Part shown: positions 23,183 through 33,860 of the stretch, one piece after another
Position numbering within the stretch: the stretch's first letter is position 1
Layout of the letters: each line of letters begins with the position of its first letter
Assembly: GCA_026874595.1 (NCBI GenBank)
Contig: CM049313.1
Span: 52,813,659 to 52,877,658, forward strand
From: Sipunculus nudus
Taxonomy: Eukaryota; Annelida; Sipuncula; Golfingiida; Sipunculidae
Direction of reading: 5' to 3'
Length of the DNA stretch: 64,000 nucleotides
The notes under the pieces: model-generated
What the model saw: the letters and a program-made list of their open reading frames with translations, nothing else
Told to the model about the DNA's origin: nothing
Databases searched by the model: none
Translations under genes and position numbers: made by a program

Positions 23183-25171
23183 ATCCCTCGACGCCCCTGC
23201 TGCATATCCGGTTTAACGAATATTATTTGTCGACGGGTGTTATGACATTCCCTTGCGCCTGTGTGTACGGATTCCGACGAACTGATGGCAATGCTTGAAA
23301 ATAACTCGGTACTAGAAAATATTTCCAGAATATTCTTGGTTCATTCTTGTCGGCTTCTTTCCTGTGTAAAGCTAAGGTTAGACAGTTCAAATTTTTTTTT
23401 CTATGGATCAAGTTAGGTACAGAAGTTTCGCGTGTCGCTTGTCATAACATAAGGGTAGGCGTACTGAATAACTTAGTTACAGGTGCATTTTTTTTCAATG
23501 TGTGTGGAAGGGGTCACTTCGAACCGTTGTTGTGGCAAACATCATATTTAACCAAACCCCCTCCCCGATACACGTAATGTATCTATTAAATAATGTTCTC
23601 AGTGGTGACTACAACCCAACTCGGGGCGGGGGGGGGGGGGGGTTCTCTCGTGACTGAAGGTGTGTAACTACCAAGGAGTTGAGTATAAGGGCGCCCCCCT
23701 CTCCCCGGTATAGGGTGGATATGTCATAGAATTTTCTATGCAGTTTAAAGTAATTTTGAAAAAAATGTGGGTATAAAAACGGAATATTCTCGCTTCAAAA
23801 AACAGCAATTGACATCTTAGCAATTGAAAATTCGGGGGATGCCCTCTATGCCCCTCGGATCTGTAAATTGTTATTTCGAAATATTTCATTATAATGTTTA
23901 ATTTCATAAGGATTAAGGCCTTTGGCTCCTGACTTGCTCCCTGTCCGTCTCCAACAGGAAAAATGAGTAAACCTCTAGAAAAACATCCGGGTTTTACTGT
24001 GATGTCATAATGATAAGTTATTATTTTGTTTATTCCGAATACACTGGGATTTTAATACGCACAGAAATTGTACATCTAGGATTAATTATAAAATACCGTT
24101 ATTATCGTACGGGTTACCTTCCTCATTGAAAAGTCAGTGCAACCATTGATCTATCCTTCAAAATACAAACCAAACTCTGTGAAGAACAAAGGGCACCTTA
24201 AGCTGGAACACAGCCTGTGAGACTGCTAACCATAACACGGGGTCCTATCTTGCACGTGCTTCACAACTCCCACACCGGAGGAAGATACATACAAGAAAAA
24301 AACACGAAAGAAAAACAAACAGCTTGGTAGCTTTAGAAATCTTGGCTGTGAGGTCGCGCGGTACGACCACCAGGTGGTGTGCACGCAGTGCTCATAGTTT
24401 GGGTCACTGATCGTGCCGGTATACAAGTTTTCTTTTCACTTGTTTACAGGAGAAGGACACGATTTTGGAAAGGAAAACTATACTAAATTTTAAAGGAGAA
24501 AAGCTGTATTACGTGTATAGATAAAACATACAGTGTGTGAATATCCCCTTTTAACCTTCAAGCCGTGCCATGCACTGTCCTTCGCGAGGAATCAGACAGT
24601 AATTAGATGTATCGCACAGGAAGGAAGGAAGGAGGATATGGATAATGTATGATATTCTTGCATTTACTTCCGATCAAACTGAGGGTTTCGTAATTAGGCT
24701 CTATTAGTGTATCACTTGCTGACATACAGACAGGCGTGATTAAAAACAACAAGTCAGTGCGCAAAAGCGAGTCCTGGCGGGTCAAGGTGCAAAAGGTATT
24801 ATTTCATGATTGCATGATTTCCTTTTACCGTAAACCCGAGACATACTTGCATAACATGTTATCATTACAACACGTGAGCTGATTCTGTTACTTTTGACAT
24901 CTTACATAATGATTTATTTTTATAATGTAGCAACCTTCCCTTTACACAACCTCTTCCTATACACGGACACATGAATGATCTTTCACAGGTTACCCTGCGG
25001 CGTGTGCCGTTACGGCGCCTTTCTGCCAGGGGCGATTGCTACCTTGGTACAATAAGTCCCACACTATCCTCCAGTGTGTTACCCTGAGCAGACGAGCAAT
25101 TTGTTTACACACACTGGATAGTCATCTGACACTCTGTGCGCTTCGGTCCCCAAATGGCATATTCACTCACG
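23183..25171. other. Non-coding stretch with G-run
   Basis: A long G tract with one C lies at about 23624-23642. Several 60-79-codon frames exist on both strands, none recognisable. A CACCAGGTGGTGTGC word near 24369 is an E-box-like palindrome of unknown meaning. Confidence 0.4.
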
Positions 25172-25983
25172 ATCCCTCAGGACACAGGTTAGATGAGTTT
25201 CCCGGATAGTTACTTTTGTAATTTTGATTTCGAGTTCCACTTCTTTATGGTGGTCAAGATTTGGTTGATGTTTGTTCCGTCAGGACATGGGTTAGACGAG
25301 TTTCCGGAAAGTGAGTTTGTAATTTATATTTCTAGTTCCACTTATTTATGGTGGTCAAGATTTGGTTGATGATTGGTCCGTCAGGGAATGGGTTAGACGA
25401 GTTTCCCGGAAAGTGAGTTTGTAATTTATATTTCGAGTTCCACTTATTTATGGTGGTCAAGATTTGGTTGATGTTAGTCCGTCAGGACATGGGTTAGACG
25501 AGTTTTCCGGAAAGTGAGTTTGTATTTTATATTTCGAGTTCCACTCATTTATGGTGGTCAAGATTTGGTTGATGATTGGTCCGTCAGGGAATGGGTTAGA
25601 CACGTTTCCCGGAAAGTGAGTTTGTAATTTTGATTTCGAGTTCCACTTATTTTTGGTGGTCAAGATTTGGTTGATGATTGGTCCGTCAGGGAATGGGTTA
25701 GACGAGTTTCCCGGAAAGTGAGTTTGTAATTTATATTTCGAGTTCCACTTATTTATGGTGGTCAAGATTTGGTTGATGATTGGTCCGTCAGGACATGGGT
25801 TTGACGAGTTTCCCGGAAAGTGAGTTTGTAATTTATATTTCGAGTTCTACTTATTTTTGGTGGTCAAGATTTGGTTGATGATTGGTCCGTTAGGGAATGG
25901 GTTAGACGAGTTTCCCGGAAAGTGAGTTTGTAATTTATATTTCGAGTTCAACTTCATAATGGTGGTCACGATTTAGATGATGA
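25172..25983. repeat. Tandem satellite, eight copies of a 101/102-bp unit
   Basis: The word TGGTCA(A/C)GAT recurs at 25251, 25352, 25454, 25555, 25657, 25759, 25861 and 25962, giving periods of 101, 102, 101, 102, 102, 102 and 101. Each unit also carries GTTAGACGAGTTTCCCGG-like, AAGTGAGTTTGTAATTT and TTCGAGTTCCACTT words. The outer units are the most diverged. Where units are exactly 102 bp (34 codons) a - strand frame stays open across three units (25457-25765), but the 101-bp units break it, so it is not a repeat protein. Confidence 0.95.
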
Positions 25984-27095
25984 CTGCAGATTTGAAATTG
26001 CCAGGTGTGTGTGAAGGTAGCGGCACAGGGTAATATCACCATGGTAACCTCATTACCCTGTCTTCCTTAAACGTAACACGACCGTCTCTGGTCTGACACC
26101 TTGTGTTGGATCCACTTCACTTGATGGCAAGTCTGACACACAAGCCTGGGCTGGCTGGCAAGACTCTTTGAAATCTGAGCCTCTCGATTCACCGGGCCTT
26201 CTAAAAATCACCAGCATTACCTGTAGTGAGTAGGGTAATGCAGTCCGTTCAGATATGTTGAATAAGAATTGTTTCATAGGAAATTATATAACATGAGTGT
26301 TTTTCTTGTAAGGACTGCAAGGTTAATGTGATCTTTTGAAAGCATGCACAAATGCAATGTAAACAGGTGTTTCATTGAAATGTAACAAATTTTGATATTG
26401 AAGTTGGACAGTTCAGAGAGGTAGTCATCAACATCCTCGCAATTCCAAAATGGAGGCGATTTGATCTGAGTAGAAACGACCTCTCTCAGAATAATGCAAG
26501 TCTACACGTAAATTCACTCAACCCGTGTGCATCCTTTTTAAACCTCTTTTCAGTGTCCTATTTCAGCATTTAAGTAGAGATTCCTATGTGTAATGTTTTC
26601 TCTGGTCGCCAATTTAGGGCCTTCCGATCGCGGCTTGGGTTAAGAGAACCAAATTTGCTCTCGTAGGAGCTTATTATCTTTGTGTCCCCGGGACTTTGTC
26701 TCTTAACAACTCTGTAAATAATGCAGTTTACTCCAACAGTCCTTAGCGCAGATGGCTACATAGTATGGTAAATGATTATGTCATTGTACTCGCCGTGCTT
26801 CCTAGTGTTAGTGGTACGGGAATTCTATTTAGAAGTCTTCACAAATTATTCTACTCTATCTCTCCAACAACTTCATCTTGCTAGCGATATAATTTTTCTC
26901 TTGAATGTAAATAAGGTTTTATAATCAATTGTTTTCTTTACTTGTATGAAAGATTCACTAGTATAGCTTTTCTTGAATACTGAACTATATGTTAAAACCT
27001 CAATTAATCATTGATCGTTTATTTTGATATTGTCCTTCCATTAACGGTTATCTTTGTTTATTTTCAAATAAGACGTGTTAGAGATATTAATTGAA
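25984..27095. other. Non-coding stretch
   Basis: A moderately G+C-rich patch (26040-26240) has a 74-codon - strand frame without recognisable domains. The rest is AT-rich with no feature seen. Confidence 0.4.
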
Positions 27096-27109
27096 TCACA
27101 CACACACAG

Positions 27110-27185
<76 letters not shown>
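27096..27185. repeat. (CA)n then (TA)n compound microsatellite
   Basis: CA repeats run 27096-27143 with one interruption and TA repeats run 27144-27185. The TA run ends directly at the TGTTAC start of a solo LTR. Confidence 0.95.
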
Positions 27186-27186
<1 letters not shown>

Positions 27187-28005
27187 GTTACAGGTGCTCT
27201 TTTTATTGTGTGACACGGGAGTAACTCGTGTTGTAATTGCACCCTCAGTTTAATCGGTACTGGTTGAACTCTCGTTGTCATGCTAGCTTGGGGCTTTCTC
27301 GCCTGGCCTAGCCGGGTCGGGCTCATGTGTGGACCCTGGTATGTAGAGACACAGCGATGTTTTTCTAGATGATTCCTGTATAGCGTGATTACTGATAATT
27401 ATGTTATATCCTTTAGACTGTTCAGAAAGTGGAAAATTCTGGGCATTGGGCGAGAAGTTATCAATAGGTGGCTGTGATTTAAAGCAGGGAGAGGTGAGAG
27501 AATATTCAAGCGGACACAAACGTGTGTATGTCAGTTTGCGGGACCTGTCCGATTATCCAGTAATTTCAGGGATTCTACTATTACTAACTCTATTCAATTT
27601 AATGCTGCCTGCCTCAAGTTTACTTTCTGGATTGTTACAAGAGCTTTAGCTTGGACTTTTATTCTCCGAGAGGATTTGTGTGGACTTCTCATCCGGCATA
27701 TACATTTAAAAGGACTTATCGTTGTGACGGTGGTGGTATCCAGGTACTGCGTACCGTGTTTATTTTACTTTGTGAAGGTATTGATTTGCTGTTATACTGT
27801 GTACTTGTATTGATTTAGTGTGTTGTAATGTTAGGGTTGTTTTAAGAATAAATAATGGTTATTTAATAGCAAAAAAAACACTGACTTCTTCGTTCGTTCC
27901 CCTAGACATTTCGCGCTGCCTGGTGTTACAGAATCTGATTTTTTTATCTCCTTGACAAAATTTATGTTCATCACGCATACGTGATCTGTTGATATTAGGT
28001 CCCGT

Positions 28006-28009
<4 letters not shown>
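27186..28009 (+). mobile_element. Solo LTR, family TGTTAC, copy 1
   Basis: An 824-bp unit bounded by TGTTAC and GTAACA, i.e. the TG...CA ends of a long terminal repeat with an inverted terminal word. It aligns along its length with reverse-complement copies at 49276-50090 and 52568-53368. Shared blocks are the TTTTTATTGTGTGACACGGG start, a GTAGAGACACAGCGA(C/T)GTTTTTCTAGAT block, GAATAAA (polyadenylation signal at 27847-27852) near the 3' part, and a CACTGACTTCTT...CCCCTAGA block. No gag, pol or partner LTR is present, so it is a solo LTR left by recombination. Both flanks are (TA)n, which hides any target-site duplication. Confidence 0.75.

Positions 28010-28088
<79 letters not shown>
28010..28088. 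repeat. (TA)n microsatellite with one CA interruption
   Basis: About 79 bases of TA starting at the GTAACA end of the solo LTR, with an ACATAT interruption near 28049. Confidence 0.95.
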
Positions 28089-28089
<1 letters not shown>

Positions 28090-28198
28090 CTATGTAGTTC
28101 TATCAATTCCAGTTAAAGTGTTCGATATTATTGTAGAGCATGTTCACGCCGTTCGTGGTGAAAATCATCAGACAGATATGTAAGTAACCTATATATAT

Positions 28199-28327
28199 TG
28201 TTACAGGTGCTCTTTTTATTGTGTGACACGGGCGTAACTCGTGTTTTGACACCCTCGCCGTGCCGACTACCGAAAATGTACATTTTTCGCACATTTTATA
28301 CAAGTTAAGTGAAGAAAATGTGTAACA
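28199..28327 (+). mobile_element. LTR fragment of the TGTTAC family
   Basis: The first ~66 bases (28199-28264) match the 5' end of the solo LTRs closely, including the hairpin-prone GTGTGACACGGGCGTAACTC and GACACCCTCGCCGTGCCG words. The match to the - strand copy at 50090 is better than to its neighbour at 27186. After 28264 the sequence is unrelated, and a GTAACA word occurs at 28322-28327. It is either a truncated LTR or a short internally deleted form of 129 bp. Confidence 0.55.
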
Positions 28328-28860
28328 GTGGAGCCTGAAATGAAAAATAGAGTATCTTGGTATAGCGATGCCTTTTGACCTTATATTATATAGAATGGCC
28401 TTCCAGACCTGAGGTTAACCCTAAACCTCTGTTGCTAATGGGATCGTATTCAGTCATCAATGTTTCCTGAAGAGTACATCCCGGAAGTTCATTTGATGAC
28501 AAATACAATAGAGTGAAATAATTTGATTATTGAGAAATTGGAGTAACCCGAGTATGAAGGTCATATAAGCATCAAATGGGCAACATTTGCCTAAAGCAAG
28601 ACCTTGCAAGACCTTGCGTTTGCCAGGCGCACGGTATTTTCGGATTGCGGTACCAGCAAGCGACTTGCAGAATACGGTATTAAATCGCGTTGATCATTTT
28701 CTTGACGGCGGGAATACACTGGGATATGGGAATGGTACACCCGCTAACAAGGATAGCTAACGGCGTCCGCAGGGTTAGCTTACTTTACCTTGTGAAGGCC
28801 GTGAGAATGAGCATGACACCTTGCCCCCTTCTTGCCTACCTTGCGAACTTCGGCTGCATA
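28328..28860. other. Non-coding stretch, rising G+C
   Basis: From about 28560 the sequence becomes richer in G+C, with a directly repeated CAAGACCTTG (near 28600). Open frames here are short and unrecognised. Confidence 0.35.
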
Positions 28861-29013
28861 AGTATTCCTTCGGTTTCAAAAACCAAACGGTGATCTACGG
28901 TGTGCGGTGACCGCAGCGGTATGTGAACGAGGCTCAAGTATTCCTGCGGTCCCAAAAACCGTACGGTACTCTACGGTGTGCGGTGATAAGAGCGAGTTGT
29001 GACCGAGGCTTTA
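28861..29013. repeat. 76-bp tandem pair
   Basis: Two adjacent diverged units start AGTATTCCT at 28861 and 28937. Each contains CGGT-CAAAAACC, ACGGT, CTACGGTGTGCGGTGA and a GTGAACGAGGCT or GTGACCGAGGCT end. Much of the unit is built from CGGT words. There is no recognised function. Confidence 0.75.
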
Positions 29014-29279
29014 GAAACGCTGCATTCGTAGGTCAAATACATGGACCCGATCCCGTGGTTGCTATTCCGCGTTCGGTTTGCGGAACCAAATCTTCACTGA
29101 GCACTCACTTTAACCGCGAGTAACCGGTAAACGGTTCATGATAAAATTCTTTTCGCACAGGGCAAATCGCTTACCGCGTGTCAAGAAACGCAACTTATAG
29201 CCGATGAGCAGAATCAAGAAAGAAAGATCTTCATAAATTTCTATCAATGCACAGGCACTTGATTTGCTATAGGTGTAGA

Positions 29280-29280
<1 letters not shown>

Positions 29281-29305
<25 letters not shown>
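29281..29305. repeat. Poly-T tract
   Basis: About 25 consecutive T residues. It could be the tail of a - strand retroposon, but no recognisable body is attached. Confidence 0.85.
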
Positions 29306-29311
<6 letters not shown>

Positions 29312-29702
29312 CTGGTTCATTTCCAATTTTCCTAGCGTTTTTCATAATATATGGTCCATCTCTTTATCATTTACATAATATTTGAGAGAGAAAGAAGCCC
29401 TCGTTTTTAGGCCCGACAGCCTTGGCATAACAACCGATGACGCGCTTTTTGATTGGTTGATATTGTTATGGAGTAGGAAAGTGCATATTTGTGACTTAAC
29501 ACATATTTCAAGGAATATTTCACATTTCATATTTCACAAATTTAAGCTCAGTTTCAGGCATGTCAGACTGAACAATGAATGACTGATGACCCCCGACAAC
29601 CAGTCATCCGGTCACACACATATAGGCTTCTCTCCCAGTTTAATCAGAGAACAGTACACCAAATCATTAAGGTCTATTTTAAGTCTGTGTAAACAGAAAT
29701 AG

Positions 29703-30203
29703 TGTCACAGAATGACTTATGTGTTTAGTCTTTATGAGGGAATGGTAGAACACAATTAAAACATGTTATTTTATGAGACTCCACATGTGTATATAAGCAC
29801 TGTCCTCCAAATAGGACTTGTAGGTCAGTCTATAACTGGATGTATGTCAGGTCAGACTTGGGATTTTCCAGAATACTTTCATCCAGTAAAATCTGGCAAA
29901 ACTTATAAAGTCAACTTACAACTCTGATGTAATTGTGACCTACTTTGGGTCATTCGATTAGGTTTAGCTTTTATGACGAAATGCAGAAATATGGATATGT
30001 ACGTCTCATATGTCACGTGAAAGCTCTGTAACAAAACTATCTGTAGTGCGCGCTGAGAGTCAGAGAGACGGGGGATCTCTTGCCAGGCCGGCAGGCCTCA
30101 GCAGAGATTATCCCAGAACTCTTGCTATTGAATAAAGACTTCTGTCATCAAATTGGTCTTGGAACTTTGTCAGCCACGCGCATCAGCAACCGTATGTGAT
30201 ACA
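29703..30203 (+). mobile_element. Possible second LTR type with adjoining internal start
   Basis: TGTCACA at 29703 and GTGATACA ending at 30203 make a loose TG...CA inverted pair. Between them lie TATATAAG (29790-29797) and AATAAA (30131-30136), the order expected of a promoter and polyadenylation signal in an LTR. Two bases after the end comes TGGGGACACTG (30206), which begins with TGG as tRNA primer-binding sites do. A 45-codon frame from ATG 30241 follows and is unrecognised. No second LTR is in view and the borders are uncertain. Confidence 0.28.
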
Positions 30204-30586
30204 GGTGGGGACACTGCCCGAACTCCACCTTCGCATCAATATGTCTACTACTGGAGACACCGCTGACGTAACTATGGTTCAGCCAATCACGCATGTGCTT
30301 CAAATTTACTCTGAAACCGATTTGCCGTGGTTGTCGGGCCTAACAATGGGTTCTCTTGTTTGGGAAGCTTTGTTATAACAAGATGTTACCATTTGTATTT
30401 CTTATGATTTCGAGTGTTGTGTAATAATTCGCTTGGGAAGCTTTGTATTCGGAGATATGGCGCTGAGAAGGTCCATCTCTTAACTATTTTTACCCAAATA
30501 TTGAAACATAGAATCAAACTCATTAACTTATAACCCTCCCCCATAGGGGATAATCCGTAGTGATAATCGCAAAATTATGGACTTTT

Positions 30587-30590
<4 letters not shown>

Positions 30591-30632
<42 letters not shown>
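30591..30632. repeat. (TA)n microsatellite
   Basis: About 42 bases of TA. Confidence 0.95.
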
Positions 30633-30634
<2 letters not shown>

Positions 30635-33469
30635 CAATGCAAGGTTAGATATTGGACACATAGAGAAATATTCCAAAAACAAGCAAAGTCATAAAACCCG
30701 CAAAGCACTAAATATCTGAGGGTCTGTTCTAAAGCTATTCTTTGTGTCTTCTGAATCCCTGTCTTGACCGTTCGTCCGTCACTGTCTGAGGAAGCATCTA
30801 TCGACGGGGAAGCAGTTGGTCTCGGTGGTTCTTGCCTAGCTGAATGGATAACGTGCGGAGATCGATTCTGGATGTATTTACATAGAGTGATGATCATGTT
30901 CTCTCTTAAGACAACATCAAGTGACGTAGTTCCTTGGGACCCTGCTGTATAGCCGGGGGTAGTCATAGAAGTGGCGGCTGATTTGCAATGATAACTAACA
31001 GACCCCTATAGATATTGAAATCAGAGAATTGGTCAATAAAACCCGGTGCCCTCGCGGGGGTTATGGGCTTCACAACGACAACATGGGATTATAGACAGTT
31101 CTTATTGAATTAATGAAGGGGTTTAATAACCACCGCTCGTGTTACGGACAATCTGATATTAGCTAAAGCAGACCTATATGAAACCGCGAGTTTTGCCTTC
31201 CACTGTACGTACGATGCACTATGGACCTCCTCGGTGGCGTACATGACCTGGTTAACCCTACAGCCATATATAGGACACACAACTACATATTGGGCACACA
31301 GAAACACTGTACAACCTTATATAAGCCGTTATCCGATATGTGACTGAAAGGTGATCCCCTTTTTATGTAAAGAGCATCACGGTTCAGCCAGATAAAAAAA
31401 AAACCGGCAAAACGCAAAAATAGTATGACGACACACACATATATAAATATATTTATTTTTATTATATGTGCTCCTTTCTATATTTGTTTTATATAGAACA
31501 TTGATTAATTATTGAATTTCTGAAAGTCGCATTAAAAACTGGAAAAGGTTTCTGTTGAAATGTAAGGTATTTTTCACCTCGCATCCTTTTAAATGCCACA
31601 TCGCGTTTGTTACATGTCATGCCCCATGAAAGTTGGACATTTCGTCGAACAATAATCTGCTCAGAGCTCAAGCTATATAATTGTCACAGGTAGCAGTTTG
31701 GATGTTATTCTATACCAGTGGAAGGATTAAAAGTGTCTGTTCTTCTCCAATCTAGTCATGTACATGGGCTTTAGTTTTATTTGTTGACTTAGTAGTGACG
31801 GGAAGTCTAGTCACACAGACACCTTTTCATTCACAAACAGGCATGGGGCGGCCAATTCTTTATTTGTCTAGGTATTTGCAAAGGAGTGTCTGATTACAGA
31901 AGATGTATATAAAAAATGACTTTTCACAATTTGCACACAAACTGACGACGTTGTTTGTGTCGACATGGCTGATCTAGACGATAGCTTTACGTGGTTTGCT
32001 TGATTAAAGTTTGACAGAGGCGGACGGAAAATAGAAAAAAATACCTTTAATCTTGGAAAAGAAGTGCTAGATTTCGCCTTTGGCATCGGGTTTTTTTTCT
32101 CTGTAATTCTGCATGCAAAAGTTAAGTTAAAAGTTGACCAGCACTCCCTATTAACTTGGTTACGTATGGATGCGCAGCTACTATTTTTAGATTCTGTATC
32201 TGTTGTTGTCATAATTCAGTTTTGTTTCCCGGATGTCCCATTCGGCAACATTATTAAGTTTAAGCTTACTAACATGCCAGGGGCTCCTCCAGAGCAAACC
32301 GACCATGCTTATCACACGGGCTGTCATCTAAAGGTTCGTATATTGCAACTGTTAATGCTAAATGATACGTCCGGGTGGGGCGTCCTGTATCAAAATAATA
32401 TATGTACTTTTAAATTAATTTCTCTATTCATTTTAAGGGCCTGCCTTTTTTGTAATGAAAGTTCCTACCAATTCGTTCTCTAGTTTTCAGTTTCTTTTGG
32501 CTGTACATCCGCGGCTGTCGTCCGACAGTAACAAGTTTTCAGTTTTAGTAAATGTAGAGGACAAAGCGAGGTCTCCCAGCTCGTATGAGAATAGGATCAT
32601 GTTAATAAAGTCAGACGCATCATTAATCAACCAGAGCACTGCTCTGACCACATGTTTTCTTTGCTCGCGTGCTGTCACGTATAGTCATTTTTTAGATGTC
32701 AGATATGACAGTCTAAATTTAGTCTGCTTAAGGTAAATGCCCTTTCGTTGCCATGGTAATTTAGAATTTTTGTGAATCGTGATTTTTTTCCGACAAATGT
32801 TATTAGATTCGTTAACATTAATATTTTATAATTAAGTTTATTAGAAACCATGAAAAATAATGTTGTTACTTTTAATGAGGGATACTTATCAAGTGGCCAC
32901 GTTCAAACATGGTCCTGTCAATTTTGTTGCCACGGAGGACGTCATGCCAAAAACAAGCATTCCTTTAATGACTGAACGTAAAGGTTTATATGCACGCGAA
33001 GAAGAGGGAACGTGTCATAAACATTCTGTCTAAGCTAGTGTTGCCCTCGATCTAGTTTATGCATTTTAAGCAGTGTATGTTTTGAGCTAATAAAGCACTG
33101 GGGCTGTTAAACGATCAAAACTGACAATGAAGTGCCATCACGAAAAAGAGAAATATCTAAAGATCATCTGAAACCATAATCTATTATCTCCACGTGCAGT
33201 TATAAGAAGTATTTGCGAGGGACTCGATGGGCGTTACGGGTAGGACGCGGGTCTTATTTTCATTTCGTCAACACGAGTTCAAAGTAAACATTGTTATATA
33301 TATTCATGATATTAATACAAAAAAATATTATTAGGTTATCTCCGAAGGTAAACTTTTTGGAAAGTATGCTTTAAATTGGAGGTAACTTTTTTTTAAGTAT
33401 TCTTTAAAGCGGAGTATTGCGATATCTGACGTCTTTTAACAAAAGCAAATCCATTTAACCTTTTAAAAA
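30633..33469. other. Non-coding stretch with long unrecognised frames
   Basis: The longest open frames are 126 codons on the - strand (30586-30966, starting in the microsatellite), and 139 and 93 codons on the + strand (32064-32483 and 32455-32736). The 139-codon frame has hydrophobic stretches that could look like membrane segments but no family motif, and a 114-codon frame overlaps it on the other strand. I see no splice-site context or codon bias to support any of them. Confidence 0.35.
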
Positions 33470-33860
33470 TAGATCAGAAAATGCAGATCCCACATGACAC
33501 AGACTGTTCGTATTGTTTATATCAGCGTTTTTAAACGTAAAACAGTCCATACATTCAATAAGGACATCTGTAGAAAAATAAGAGGAACAAGTGTTATGAA
33601 AAGGGTGTGTGAGAACTAGAGACCTTTCAACTTCTGCTTTTAAGAAGCCAACCACCTTTGGTTACTTGTTTCCTTTCTGTTTTTTGTCAATATTTACACG
33701 TGATCCGTGTTAATACTAAAACTTTTAGATAAATGAGCTCATACCGTTATAAGAACTTTTCCTTACAGGAAATCCTACAGTTAATTGTACGCAGAGTAAG
33801 CATAAAAACACATATATTCCGCAGAAAATTTTAACGAATAGCTGACATTAAGTTAACTAT
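33470..33860 (+). repeat. Dispersed repeat B, copy 2
   Basis: Collinear with 54480-54860: GCAGACTG-like, TTGTTTATATC, TTCAATAAGGACATCTG, AACAAGTG, AACCACCTTTGGTTAC, GTTTCC...TTTTGTCAATATT, CTCATACCGTTATAAGAAC. Strongly diverged, and recognised by the order of blocks and not by overall identity. Confidence 0.5.

Noticed and set aside
25457-25765. Repeat protein encoded by the satellite
   Set aside because: The frame is open only because three adjacent units are divisible by three; neighbouring 101-bp units break it.
25172-25983. CRISPR-like array
   Set aside because: The whole 101/102-bp unit repeats with no unique spacers, and the DNA is eukaryotic.
28103-28303. Conserved peptide family (LRPCHTIKR) shared by frames at 28103, 27096 and 50037
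   Set aside because: The shared peptide is the translated terminus of the solo-LTR family, not a gene product.
30815-30875. tRNA-like sequence (CTAGCTGAATGGATAACG...GATCGATTC)
   Set aside because: The A-box and B-box words are too close together and no stems form.
32064-32483. 139-codon open frame as a membrane protein gene
   Set aside because: Hydrophobic patches alone are weak evidence. It has no family motif, and a 114-codon frame overlaps it on the other strand.
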